Assembly: GCA_027946365.1 (NCBI GenBank)
Contig: JAPEUQ010000003.1
Coordinates: 3,100,001 to 3,164,000, forward strand
DNA length: 64,000 nucleotides
Direction of reading: 5' to 3'
Source: Kalmusia sp. IMI 367209
Taxonomy: Eukaryota > Ascomycota > Dothideomycetes > Pleosporales > Didymosphaeriaceae
The notes under the pieces are model-generated. The model saw only the letters and a program-made list of their open reading frames with translations. It was not told the origin of the DNA and ran no database searches. Shown here piece by piece: positions 33,464-42,795 of the stretch. Position 1 is the stretch's first letter. Every line of letters starts with the position of its first letter. The position numbers were made by a program, and so were the translations under genes.

Positions 33464-34453
33464 TCAAACTGAGTTGGTCCTTTTCCCTTTGGCCCTTCCC
33501 GGTGATACTCCAAACTCTTGCCGTCGAAGCGGGCGTGGGCCCGCCCAACTCTGTGCCTGTGCTAATGGGGGCCGAGCATTGCTTGACAGACCGCGGACTG
33601 AGTGATTGATGGCTACGTCTGAACAGCTACGCTTTTGGATGGATTGCATGCGCTTTGACGCTAACAATCCTGAAATGCTAAGCTTGTCCATCTCCCGGAT
33701 TGACTGCCGAACAAGGGGATTATGCTTCACGCTTGGTTCGAATTCGGCAGCCTCTGGGCTGAGCGTCGAGCGTGAGTATCGCGTATAAGCTGTGTTGAGG
33801 GGCGCTGAGAAGAATGTTGAAGCTGGTGCATGATTTGATTGTGGACGTAGCAGAGGCGAGCGTCTTGCAGTGGACCTGCCTGACACAATCCCATCAAAAG
33901 AAGCCTCCGGTGCGATTTCGTCCATCAGTAGTGAGCATCGGCGCTCCTTTTTGAATGGAGATATGGGTGCATCGTCGGTCCAGCCATGCCAGTCGAATGA
34001 GTTCGCATCCGAGTCGGCGTATGAGTTGCTAGAGTAGTACTTCGCAGTCACGTGTGGCGTTTCTCTCTGGTGGATGATAGCCTCCAATGTGTGGATGTTG
34101 CGTGTGCAAACTTGCAGACAATCCAGTATTACCCGCTCTTCATTCTCACATGTCTGAATAGTTTTGCCCGTCTTCCACCTGTTTTGCTGTATCTTCTTCC
34201 TCTTCGAACGGGGTATCGGGAGGGTGCTTAATGCACGCTCGTTTCGTGTCTGTCGATCGCGTAGTGCGTTAAGCGTTGTAGCGGTTTTGGAAAGCAACTC
34301 TTCCAGATAGCCCTTCTGTCCATGTAGGCTGTTCAATTTCGAAAGCCATATACTAGGGCCGTGCATTGTCTGCGTATCCTGAACACAAGCGTCAAAATAG
34401 CTAGAGAGTCGACCAGTTGACTGAGGGTTGGCAGGCGGTATTCCGTATTCCAT
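33464..34453 (-). CDS. hypothetical low-complexity protein
   Basis: A single exon of 329 residues from the ATG giving MEYGIPPANPQSTGRL; an upstream in-frame GTG is not a start. The N-terminal half is helical and polar, with a predicted coiled region (LEELLSKTATTLNALRDRQT), a basic patch (PRSKRKKIQQNRWK) and a second helix (ENEERVILDCLQVCTRNI). The C-terminal half is Ser/Arg/Pro-rich and disordered, with motifs such as RRSPLLRP and KRTNSV. I do not recognise a family. The basic patch could be a nuclear localisation signal. The reading frame is long for the local GC content and free of stops, which supports a real gene. Confidence 0.6.
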   Translation of the reverse strand: MEYGIPPANPQSTGRLSSYFDACVQDTQTMHGPSIWLSKLNSLHGQKGYLEELLSKTATTLNALRDRQTRNERALSTLPIPRSKRKKIQQNRWKTGKTIQTCENEERVILDCLQVCTRNIHTLEAIIHQRETPHVTAKYYSSNSYADSDANSFDWHGWTDDAPISPFKKERRCSLLMDEIAPEASFDGIVSGRSTARRSPLLRPQSNHAPASTFFSAPLNTAYTRYSRSTLSPEAAEFEPSVKHNPLVRQSIREMDKLSISGLLASKRMQSIQKRSCSDVAINHSVRGLSSNARPPLAQAQSWAGPRPLRRQEFGVSPGRAKGKRTNSV

Positions 34454-36645
34454 GTCGGGAAGCTGCGACACAGACGGGCCGCTGGACTTTTAAGTCGTCT
34501 CCCAGATCAAGGAAGAGCTTCGGCCTGAGCGCGTGGAGGAGAACAGAGCATGGTCGTCCCTCGACGAGCCAGCCAGATCGAAGACAACCGAGTCGAGTGA
34601 ATCTCCACCCACATGCCTGCAAAGAACCGAAGCTTTGAGGCAATACTAAGTACGACAAGCTTAGCCCCAGCGTGTAAGAAATTGGAGTTCCGCCTCTCAA
34701 ATAGCTAGGTTTCTTTGAGTGCTATGCGTGGCTTACTGTGGATGGCGACAATGAACGAAGCGACGGCTGCGGGGCCTACCATAGGAATCTATCTACACAT
34801 AATTCAAATCCAGTGGAGTGGTTGAATGCAGAGAAAGTCAAAGCAGCCCGTGAAATCCTGCTTCGCCCACAGGTGGCTTGGTGGTGGTCCAGGGTTCGAC
34901 TCCTGTAAAAGAACAAAGAGACGAGAGTAACGAGCATTATCAACTGCCTAAGGATGAAAGAGCTATCTAGGATACGGTCGCTATAGAGACTACAGGAGAG
35001 ACATTGCTCTCTTGGTAAACTTATATGGAGTGAGTTTCCTTGGATGTGGTACACATCGACGTCTGTAGATCTAGTACTTTGGGCCACTATAGCGTACTGC
35101 AAAAGGGCCTTCTAAGCATTTCTTGTCATAGATGCAGGCCTAATAATTCGGTTGAACAGATCATCAACGGTTCGCCATGTCAATCCATTTCCATGGTGCA
35201 GGGAGGTTTTGTGTATATGAGGGGTAGGCGCTCCTCGATGCTGCTTTGTCAGACGCCAAAGAATCCCACGCAGTAAGCGTACTGTGATAAGTACTAGCGA
35301 CAAACCGCCGTCGTGGTTGGAACATTCTAATTTCGTAGGTAGGGCCACAATTGCGTAGAAACAATTGAAAGCGAATAGTCGATTGAAGATAAGAGTAGAT
35401 TTGGTTCAGGTTTATCCAGATATATGGCAAGAGCCGCTGATAGTATGACAGGAGCAGCGAACCTTCCAGTTGCAAGCAACTATCCAAGCGCCGCGAGACC
35501 GCAATCCTCCAGTCTACAACCACATTTCTTCTACGTTTCACTGCAATCATGACATCCTTCGGCATCCGCGCTATGTGCAACATTCGTGTTCCCACCGGTC
35601 GCAACCCTACCGCGACGCTCCAACCTCCTTCTTCAATCATGAACCAGTCCCTCATGGTGTGACGGGACGATATTTCGAAGACCTGGACAGCATCGGATAG
35701 GTACAGGTTGTGCGATGGATGGGGGTTGTGCCAATGATGTACAAGTTACGCAAAGTCAATCAGCAGGAATTCCGTGAGACTCTGCAATACCTCTGTGCGA
35801 CGTTGTCGAGAGCGTAAAGGGGTAAAGGCTGCCTCAAGCTGCGCGGCTCATTGACAGATGAACGCTGCGAACCCACTAAAACCTCAACTTACGCTTCTAC
35901 CATGGCTAGCGATAGCAGCATCTCCTCGGCACCTTCCTCGACTCCATCCTCCTACCCGCCGAACACGGGTGCCAGTCGTTTTTGGCAACAGCGCCATATC
36001 AGCTTCGTCCTTATACGATGACCGAAACAAGCGGATAGGGCAGCTATAGCGCAAGCATTCGCAGATTCAGCGGTTGCGGAACTAATGGAAAGAGAAGCTA
36101 GGGCTCGTAAAGTGGAGCGGGACAACAGTAGCACACGCTGATAATGTAGTGCCGGCTCCATGTCCAATTTCTAACATTAGCTATGAGGAAATATGAGACT
36201 CTGTGCTGGCCGCACTTGCTAATTGGGACGGTATTGTAAGCTCAAGCTCAGGCTCTCGCATGTTGGGAGTGACGACTGAGCTGCGCTCGGATCGTCAAAA
36301 TTCTGTGGAAGTCCATAATTTAACGTTAGACTAAGTTCCATGAGTCGGAGCTATATTGTAGATTTCAAAAGTCCAAAAGTAGGTCTGGAAAACAGATGTT
36401 CCCCCGCCAGAAAAAACAATCCTAAACGCCTCTCGCACAAGGTCAGGGTAGGAACGGGTCGACTACCATCCTGTAGATGATGGCAACACAAAGTATCGTG
36501 TTGCATGTAGTAGACCACTCATTTATTTCTTGGATTGTGCAAAGCAGGCACGTAGCCCCCACTGCCCGTTAAGCCTTACACGTATGTTGAGGTGTCTTTC
36601 TTCCTCGAAGATGTTTTTCTCTTGTTCAAGACCAACCTTACAAAA
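34454..36645. other. intergenic, decayed fragments only
   Basis: About 2.2 kb with no intact gene. A plus-strand frame at 35902-36141 is interrupted once (separate entry). A 163-codon minus-strand frame at 35164-35655 lacks recognisable content. An isolated RNA polymerase III B-box-like string sits near 34893. Confidence 0.5.
35902..36141 (+). pseudogene. short frame broken by one TGA
   Basis: Reading from the ATG at 35902 gives MASDSSISSAPSSTPSSYPP and continues to SFVLIR, then a TGA at 36019-36021. The same frame then runs on through AAIAQAFADSAVAELMERE and KVERDNSSTR to a TGA at 36139. The total is 79 codons with a single internal stop. The sequence on both sides has protein-like character (Ser/Pro-rich head, Ala/Glu-rich helical tail). 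The product is not recognised. It may be a remnant, a gene with an unrecognised intron, or chance. Confidence 0.35.
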
Positions 36646-37203
36646 TTATGCCTCTGGTATATACAGATACTCCGGTTCATCTGCCCAGCGAGAAGTCTCA
36701 GTGAGATCAAAAAGACTGTCTTCACCAACCAGCTGAACATTGGGTAGAACGGTAGCAGATCCTTTCGGTCGTTTTCGAGGGTTGTGCAAGCAGACTTGAC
36801 ATTCTTTGAGCAGGGTTGTAACATCAATCCGGAGAATCCCGTAATATGAGGTGTTTATATCCTTCCATGTTGCATCCCACCCAGCATGGCCGTTGCTATT
36901 ATGAACTAACTCGATCACGTCGATGATACTATCTTCTGTCACCACTACCCGCTTTTCTTCGGCACCCTTTTTTGCATTCGCAAACAGAGTGTTGGTATTC
37001 TTGTCCCAAGAAAATGTCTTGCGGACATAATGACGTCGGCTAAACTCCTCTTGTGTAGATGGATGTTTGTGAGGACTGGACAGCCATTCGACTATGTTCT
37101 CTTTCTCGACAAGACTGATACGACGTTTGTTTGGATTTCGCTGCAAGTAGAGGGCGAATGTGTCTTTGGTATTCTGAGTGAAAGTAGTCGTATAACTGTT
37201 CAT
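36646..37203 (-). CDS. standalone integrase-type H2C2 zinc-binding protein
   Basis: A single exon of 185 residues. The core has the HHCC pattern of retroelement integrase N-terminal zinc domains: His in IELVHNSNGHAGWDATW and Cys in LLKECQVC, about 35 residues apart. Conserved blocks (RRHYVRKTFSWD, EEKRVVVTEDSIIDVIE, SYYGILRIDV) match a short multi-copy protein type I recall from Dothideomycete genomes. No catalytic integrase core or other retroelement domain is encoded nearby, so it is not a working transposon. It may be a domesticated or orphan fragment with DNA- or protein-binding capacity. It is divergently transcribed from the STAND/ankyrin gene across a 182-bp promoter that holds a 32-bp palindrome. 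Confidence 0.7.
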   Translation of the reverse strand: MNSYTTTFTQNTKDTFALYLQRNPNKRRISLVEKENIVEWLSSPHKHPSTQEEFSRRHYVRKTFSWDKNTNTLFANAKKGAEEKRVVVTEDSIIDVIELVHNSNGHAGWDATWKDINTSYYGILRIDVTTLLKECQVCLHNPRKRPKGSATVLPNVQLVGEDSLFDLTETSRWADEPEYLYIPEA

Positions 37204-37269
37204 TTTCTTGGCTGGGTTGGCGTGTTCATATTCGTTGATACTGACACATCAGGTAGCTGATGTGGTGCT

Positions 37270-37301
37270 GCTCGACTGGAGGCGTACGCCTCCAGTCGAG
37301 C
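37270..37301. repeat. perfect 32-bp palindrome
   Basis: The half-site GCTCGACTGGAGGCGT is followed immediately by its exact reverse complement, with no spacer; the next base pair outward does not match. It lies 67 bp from the ATG of the H2C2 gene and 85 bp from the ATG of the STAND/ankyrin gene. It could be a dimer-binding operator for both promoters, a hairpin in the transcript leader, or an excision footprint. Confidence 0.97.
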
Positions 37302-37385
37302 GAGACTAGAGGTGCGCGGAACAGCCGTAACATGAATCTAACACACATAGCGTCCACGCTTTCGCAAATAACGGTATTGGTCGCT

Positions 37386-39648
37386 ATGGCCGAGTTCGCA
37401 AGTGCAATCGTAGGACTAGCTGCCGTAGGGATAGGAATCAGCAAAGGTCTGCACAGGTTAATCGAAACGTTCAAGGATGCGCCAACTGAAATTCTGGCCT
37501 TGTCAGACGAAGCGAACGCCTTTTGGACAATGCTTTCAAAAATGGAAGAAGTGGATGAGTTGGAAGAGGGAACCCAGGAGGAGCGCGAAGATGCCAAGAA
37601 TTGCATAGAGGGAGTAATAAAGAATGGAAAGCATATTGCTCAAGAGGTTGGACAACTGATCAACAAAGTGCAGAAAGAAGGGTTGGAAGCAGACGGAAAG
37701 ACTCAAATCAACAAGCTCCGATGGCTGCGAATAGCCAAAAAGGCTAAAAAGCTCCAAGAATCGCTGAGAGTCCAAAAAACAATTGTGTGTAATTTCATCG
37801 CAGTCAGAACGCTGTATGGTTTTCCAAGTCCGAATATGGGTTTTCTCAAATCTAACGAAATACAGAAGATGTAGCGCAAGGCATGGTCTCAACGTAACAC
37901 GGCTTGAGATGAAGATGGATATGGTGATTCAACATCAAATTTCACTGATGAAAACCCAGAACGAGTTGATACAAAAGACCATTGACAACCAAGACCGGGA
38001 TGATAATATCTCAGAACCTCTAGGCGAGAACGATCGCCAAACGATCTCAAGCAATTGGTCCGCCACTACGTCTTCTCGCACCGTCACGCCCTCACTCTCC
38101 ATCTCTATGCAAAGGTCTCTGTCGTACCATCAATCAAATACACCTAACAAAAGTAACACTCCATTTCTCTCTTCTCCGAATAAAGCTACGGTAACACCCC
38201 TGAGTTGTCTCAAAGACTGCAGATGTCAATGCCATTTTCGGTCCATCATACGCTCGCCGAGGCTTCTTTCAAACTGTTTGGGAAATATCATCCTCGGGAT
38301 TTCCAACCTACCGTGGGCTGTTTCACGGTTTTCACAATGTGATGAGCAGACGTGTCGACGCATGCGGTCTCCCGAAACCGAATTGAAGTACTTCTTACCA
38401 TCTTGGTTCAGCTATGCGGTAGCAAATGTAAAAATCGACCTCGCTGTTCGATTTCTTCCACTGAACATACATGTGCGGACTCTCAATACCATTCCGTACG
38501 ACTCTGCAATACTCGTCTGCACTCAGGAAGGAGATCTGAAAGGTATCATGAAGCTTTTACAGTCAGGTGTTGCGTCTCTTTATGACGTCGATCCTTATGT
38601 ACTGGGGCTCTTATACGTAAGTGTGTGTTCCTGTTTTTTTTTGTCCCCGCTTTGTAGCTTACATCCACTAGTACGCCTCCTTTTATTGTTGGAGAAGCTC
38701 AGGAAAAGAGGTCGCGGTGAGAACCTGCCAATTCCTGCTCGATATAGGCGCAGATACAGACTTAGAAGACGAAAGGGGATGATATGTAACCTAATCAGCC
38801 TTTGAGCAATATTAACTAACTACATGCGCAGCACCCCACTGGATACTTTGATAGGCGATACGCTAGTCTCTTTATCCATGAAGAACGGTGGATCCCGTAT
38901 GCTAGATTCGTCTGATTTTGAACACATGACCCAGTTGTTTGGAAAATCCAGTTCCGAGCTTGTTACGGACTTCGTGAATGTTTCAAATTTTACGACCATT
39001 CACAAAGTGCTTCTCGGTGTTCAAGAAGACTATAAAACCGTATCTGATTACCTGAAAAATTTCGAACCAGCTTCAGTTTTGACCAGCATCATCGACACCC
39101 CGGATTCAACAGGCAGATCAGCTCTAGCATGGGCGGTGGAGTACGGGTGGGGTCATGCAACAAGGGCTCTATTACAACACGGATCAGACCCCAATCAATT
39201 AGTACGGAGTCCCGGCGTTATGTCGCCTTTGTTGCATCTGGCTATAGCTATGCCTGTGTCAGCAAATAAAGACAACGGGAGTCTGAATGTCGTCAAAGAG
39301 TTGCTCAAGGCGGGTGCCAATATAAATGCAGTGGATCACGAAAACTGGACACCTCTACATGTTGCGGCATCATGGAACAACTATGATGTCATACGTGAGC
39401 TACTCACCTTCGGAGGTGACATGTTGAAATGGGACCTGGTAACAAGTGATAACCAGTCTGCTATGGATCTTTCACTTAACTCGGGGGTCAACGATCAGGT
39501 TCAGAGTATCTTGAAGAATCTTGAGCGCGCTAGAGGGCATAACTATTGCGCCGAAGGTCACAAACACAACGGCGAGGGAAGTTCTGAAAGTTATGAAAGT
39601 GAAGAGGAGCAATTTTTCGATCCCGAAGAGGGTTGGTGTTGTGCTTAG
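37386..39648 (+). pseudogene. STAND N-terminal/ankyrin protein, one donor lost
   Basis: The N-terminus (MAEFASAIVGLAAVGIGISK ... TFKDAPTEILALSDEANAFW) fits the fungal STAND N-terminal (PigL_N-like) domain found on NLR-like proteins. Ankyrin repeats follow (TCQFLLDIGADTDLEDERG, TPLHVAASWNNYDVIREL), with no NACHT or NB-ARC domain between. Exons: 37386-37786, 37866-38616, 38672-about 38778, and 38832-39648. Introns 1 (79 bp) and 2 (55 bp) are canonical. Intron 3 has good branch and acceptor sites (TTAACTAAC, GCGCAG), but its in-frame donor position reads GG|ATGATATG. G at 38779 would give GT at... a canonical GTGATA only if A79 were G; as written, the frame meets TGA at 38780-38782. So the gene is either truncated there or uses an AT-AG intron. 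Apart from that the frame is intact over about 690 codons, suggesting recent loss or a sequence error. Confidence 0.65.
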
Positions 39649-39757
39649 ACCCATCCAATCTTCCGATCTTCCTATATTGCGTCACCGCCAATCAAGCATT
39701 CAATTGCACAGCTTGCATTGTACGGCCATGGTGCAACGCGTCAACACAGCTTTAGTC

Positions 39758-40583
39758 TCATATTGGAGCCAAAGCCAGTAGACTAAAATTCGAGTTCTGG
39801 CCCTGCTCTCTCTGAATGAACTCCCTGATTGCGTTTTGCCCACCATCGGAAAGTAAGTCCTCGTGTGGCTCTAGGATCCCTCTGTCTTTTGGGCCCTTTC
39901 GGTCACCGTCAAGTTCATAGAGATGACCGTTCTTGTTAGATTTGACGAAGCAAACGTAATGAAAATCGACTTCGTCTTCGGCATTCGTAGGGACCTTTGA
40001 TGACCCTTGAAGGGCGACTGCTTTATAAGCTGACTCAAGCTCTGCATCATTCTCGAGAGTTTCTGCGCGATGGACAGGTTCTAGAGGCTGGCACTTCTCG
40101 AGAAGGCGATGCAAGTGTGAATCTTGAACTAGTACAATAACGATTATCAGTCCATGCAATGAGTTTTGAAGGGTGACAAGATTTGGTGAAGTCACAAAGA
40201 AATTCTCTCCTTATTTTTTGCTACACGTACTTACCGACAAAGTTCCTTGCGTCGCCATTGCTCACTGCATGTAAAATGCCGTAAAGCCCGCAAGCATTGT
40301 TGATAGTCTGCTTGTACCAGATGACCTCCTCTTGATGCCCGCTCTTCGTATAGTCTTCTGCCAGATCCTCTTCATTCTTTGTATACATTTCATACGTAGC
40401 AGTTGTTGGGAAAACGAGCACAAGAGCCAAAGCTGGCCGAGGAATGAAAGCAAGAAGTTCTGCATCATCGATGGATAAGACATCGTGAAAACCGAAGGCG
40501 CTCGAAAAGCCGAGTCGGTGTATGAGCTCTGTGAAAAGCTCCGGACTGGATTCCAGTGGTAAGAAGTGTTTTTTGTAGGGCAT
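39758..40583 (-). CDS. ubiquitin C-terminal hydrolase (UCH, peptidase C12)
   Basis: A cysteine deubiquitinase that removes small adducts from the ubiquitin C-terminus. Two exons (40583-40235, 40128-39758) with a 106-bp intron encode 239 residues, close to UCH-L3/Yuh1 length. The catalytic residues are all visible: oxyanion Gln92 and Cys98 in QTINNACGLYG, His173 in VDFHYVCF and Asp190 in YELDGDRKGP. The C-terminus (NFSLLALAPI) is the expected family ending. The active-site crossover loop lies around residues 150-170. It is tail-to-tail with the STAND/ankyrin gene (110 bp apart) and beside a decayed repeat stretch, an unusual place for a housekeeping gene. It may be an additional, accessory UCH copy, which a genome-wide search would settle. 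Confidence 0.92.
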
Positions 40584-42795
40584 GGTGGATATCAAGCTGG
40601 AATTTACGATGTGCAACGCAAGATCGGTTCGCTTGTTCAACCAATTAAGAACAATCATGCTATGACTGGTTTGTCATGTGCTGCCGCACCTATATTCTCT
40701 GTTAGAGTATATGTTGCACTCGTCAATTGGATCGGACAACTCACATACTTGATTGTGCTGGTGTTTCTGCCTAAGATAAGTGGTGACTCGAAACGAATCA
40801 TTGTGGAACACGCGTTAGGGGGTTTGAAATGAGCGTTGGTGCCTGCAGAGCCTTAGCCGTGGCTAGTAAGTGTGGCTAGCCGCCTACTGGATGCTTCGGA
40901 ATCGCATCCTTGCGTTACGATCTTCCGCCAGCTTAGCTTATGAAATGAAATAAGCTATTTACATCACTGAAAATTATAGGCTCTCTCGCTTACAGCTTCG
41001 CCAGCTTGCTAGCGCTTGGTAATGTAAACGCTTTAGATCATAGTTAGAAAATATAAGAGATGCAATCCTATACTACGCTAGCCGTAATTAGTGATCGCCT
41101 CAGCTAAAAGTGCTAATTGACGTTATATATCTACACGAACTTGCATGTTATAGCGCGCATAGGGCTAATAGCGACTTCCTAGTAAAGTTACGTAGTATAG
41201 AAGATTAGATAACATCCCTTAGGCAGTTTTATAACTAGTGATAGCGTAAGTATAGTACTATAATAAGGGGGAGTTAGTTCTATGGCAGAAAGAGACTCTG
41301 TGCGAGCAGCACGCGTATGTGGTGATGCGCATGTAAATTTTGTATATAATAGTCTTGGGGTGTTTAGCAGATGCTCCAGCATCTTATTTATATAGAGCCG
41401 CAGCAAGCAAGCATTTGCGCACGGGGTTGGAAGTGTTTAACGTAGAAGTACCTGTGTTATTTTTCGGCACGGTGGTTTTTTCGGCACCAGACATGTATCA
41501 GAGAGGAAGCTGCTACACTGTATGAAAATTGAAAGCTGCCGTGGGACCTACAATTTCTCATTCGGCCCTGTGGAAGAGCTGGGATAGTGTAATCACAACA
41601 GTATACCTAAGCAGGAAAGGGCTATACTTTCCCAATGGGTTCGGTGGTGTTTTAGATCGAAAACTCACTTGTGCACTAGTAGTTAGAGGCTCCGCCCAAC
41701 ACGTTCAATGTCATCAAGGTTGAGCTAAAGTGGGTTGCATGTGTTGGTTGTTACAAAAACGCGCGACGTAATTAGCGCTTTGGGGGGGGGGGATGATGAC
41801 TAAGGCTCGTCAGCGTTCCCAAACCAGCGATCAGCGATCAGTGATCAGTGTCTTCACCATCACGCAACCTCGCATGCAGCGGAGTTGCCAGTCTCCGCAA
41901 AAGCCCCCGAACAGTCATCTTAGCCCGGTGCTTGCCGGCCGCGTGCTGACGCGAACGCAGCTGACATGCCGCTTCTCGCGTCTACGCGCCCCGACCCCGC
42001 GTCACCACTCAAATCTCGACGCTCACACAGCAGGGCGGACTTGCGCGACCTCGCCATACTCCCGCCACATCCCGGATCTTTGCTCCATCGAATGAGTCAG
42101 GCTGTGGCCCACCAAAAGACACTATTGCCCTGCGCAACATTGAGCCCCGCACCGTGCCTGATGCTGTGGCTGTACTGTAGCTGTACTGTAGTCGGCGACG
42201 CGTTCCAGGCAACGGGGGACGCGGGGAAAAGGGCAGGACGGATCGATCTGTCTCCGCTAGTCCTGCCCTTGCATTACCCCTCAGATCGGCTCTTCTTTGT
42301 TTCTGAGGCTTAAGCCCGTTTCCGGCGTCCCGTCGACCTTAGTTCTTGAGGATTGCCATCAACGTCATTGTGAAAGACGCCGCCCACCTTCACCTGCCAC
42401 TATGCCTCTCTTGGGCGGTCCCCCCCAGGTAATGTGGGGGAACGTCGCCGCTGTCACCTACTCTTGTTACGTGTAAAACAAGTGATGCGGCTTGTGAGGG
42501 GTCACTTCGGAATGATCAGGAACCAGCCGACCCACGAAGGTTGCGGCGAATAAGCACCTCTGTCGTACCGTCCTCCGTCGTGAGGATTTGATGCCGCTTG
42601 ATTTGTCCTGTGGCTGGGGCGTGATATGCACTACTGCACTAGTGGATCCGTCCCTTGTCAATTACTGCAGCGTACAGTAACCATCACCTCAAACTCTGCC
42701 GGATCCACCATCGTAAGCTACGCCATCTTTGAAGCGTATAGCGTCTGTTGTATACTCCGTGAATCAATATATATCTGCCTGTCTAGCCGCCCGTC
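40584..42795. other. AT-rich decayed stretch, then GC-rich spacer
   Basis: From about 40850 to 41760 the DNA is AT-rich, rich in TpA and CTAG-like strings, with no frame over 75 codons; by eye this is RIP-type decay of a repeat. At 41782-41792 there is an 11-G run. From 41800 on the DNA returns to normal composition and includes a short imperfect tandem (CAGCGAT/CAGTGAT) near 41824. No gene is supported up to the Egt1 start. Confidence 0.55.

Noticed and set aside
34867..34912. tRNA or polymerase III element: A-box-like TGGCTTGGTGG then exact B-box GGTTCGACTCC
   Set aside because: The boxes are only 19 nt apart, the T stem does not pair and no acceptor stem forms. At most it is an isolated B-box.
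35164..35655. 163-codon minus-strand frame
   Set aside because: No recognisable domain, no splice partner and overlapping frames on the other strand.
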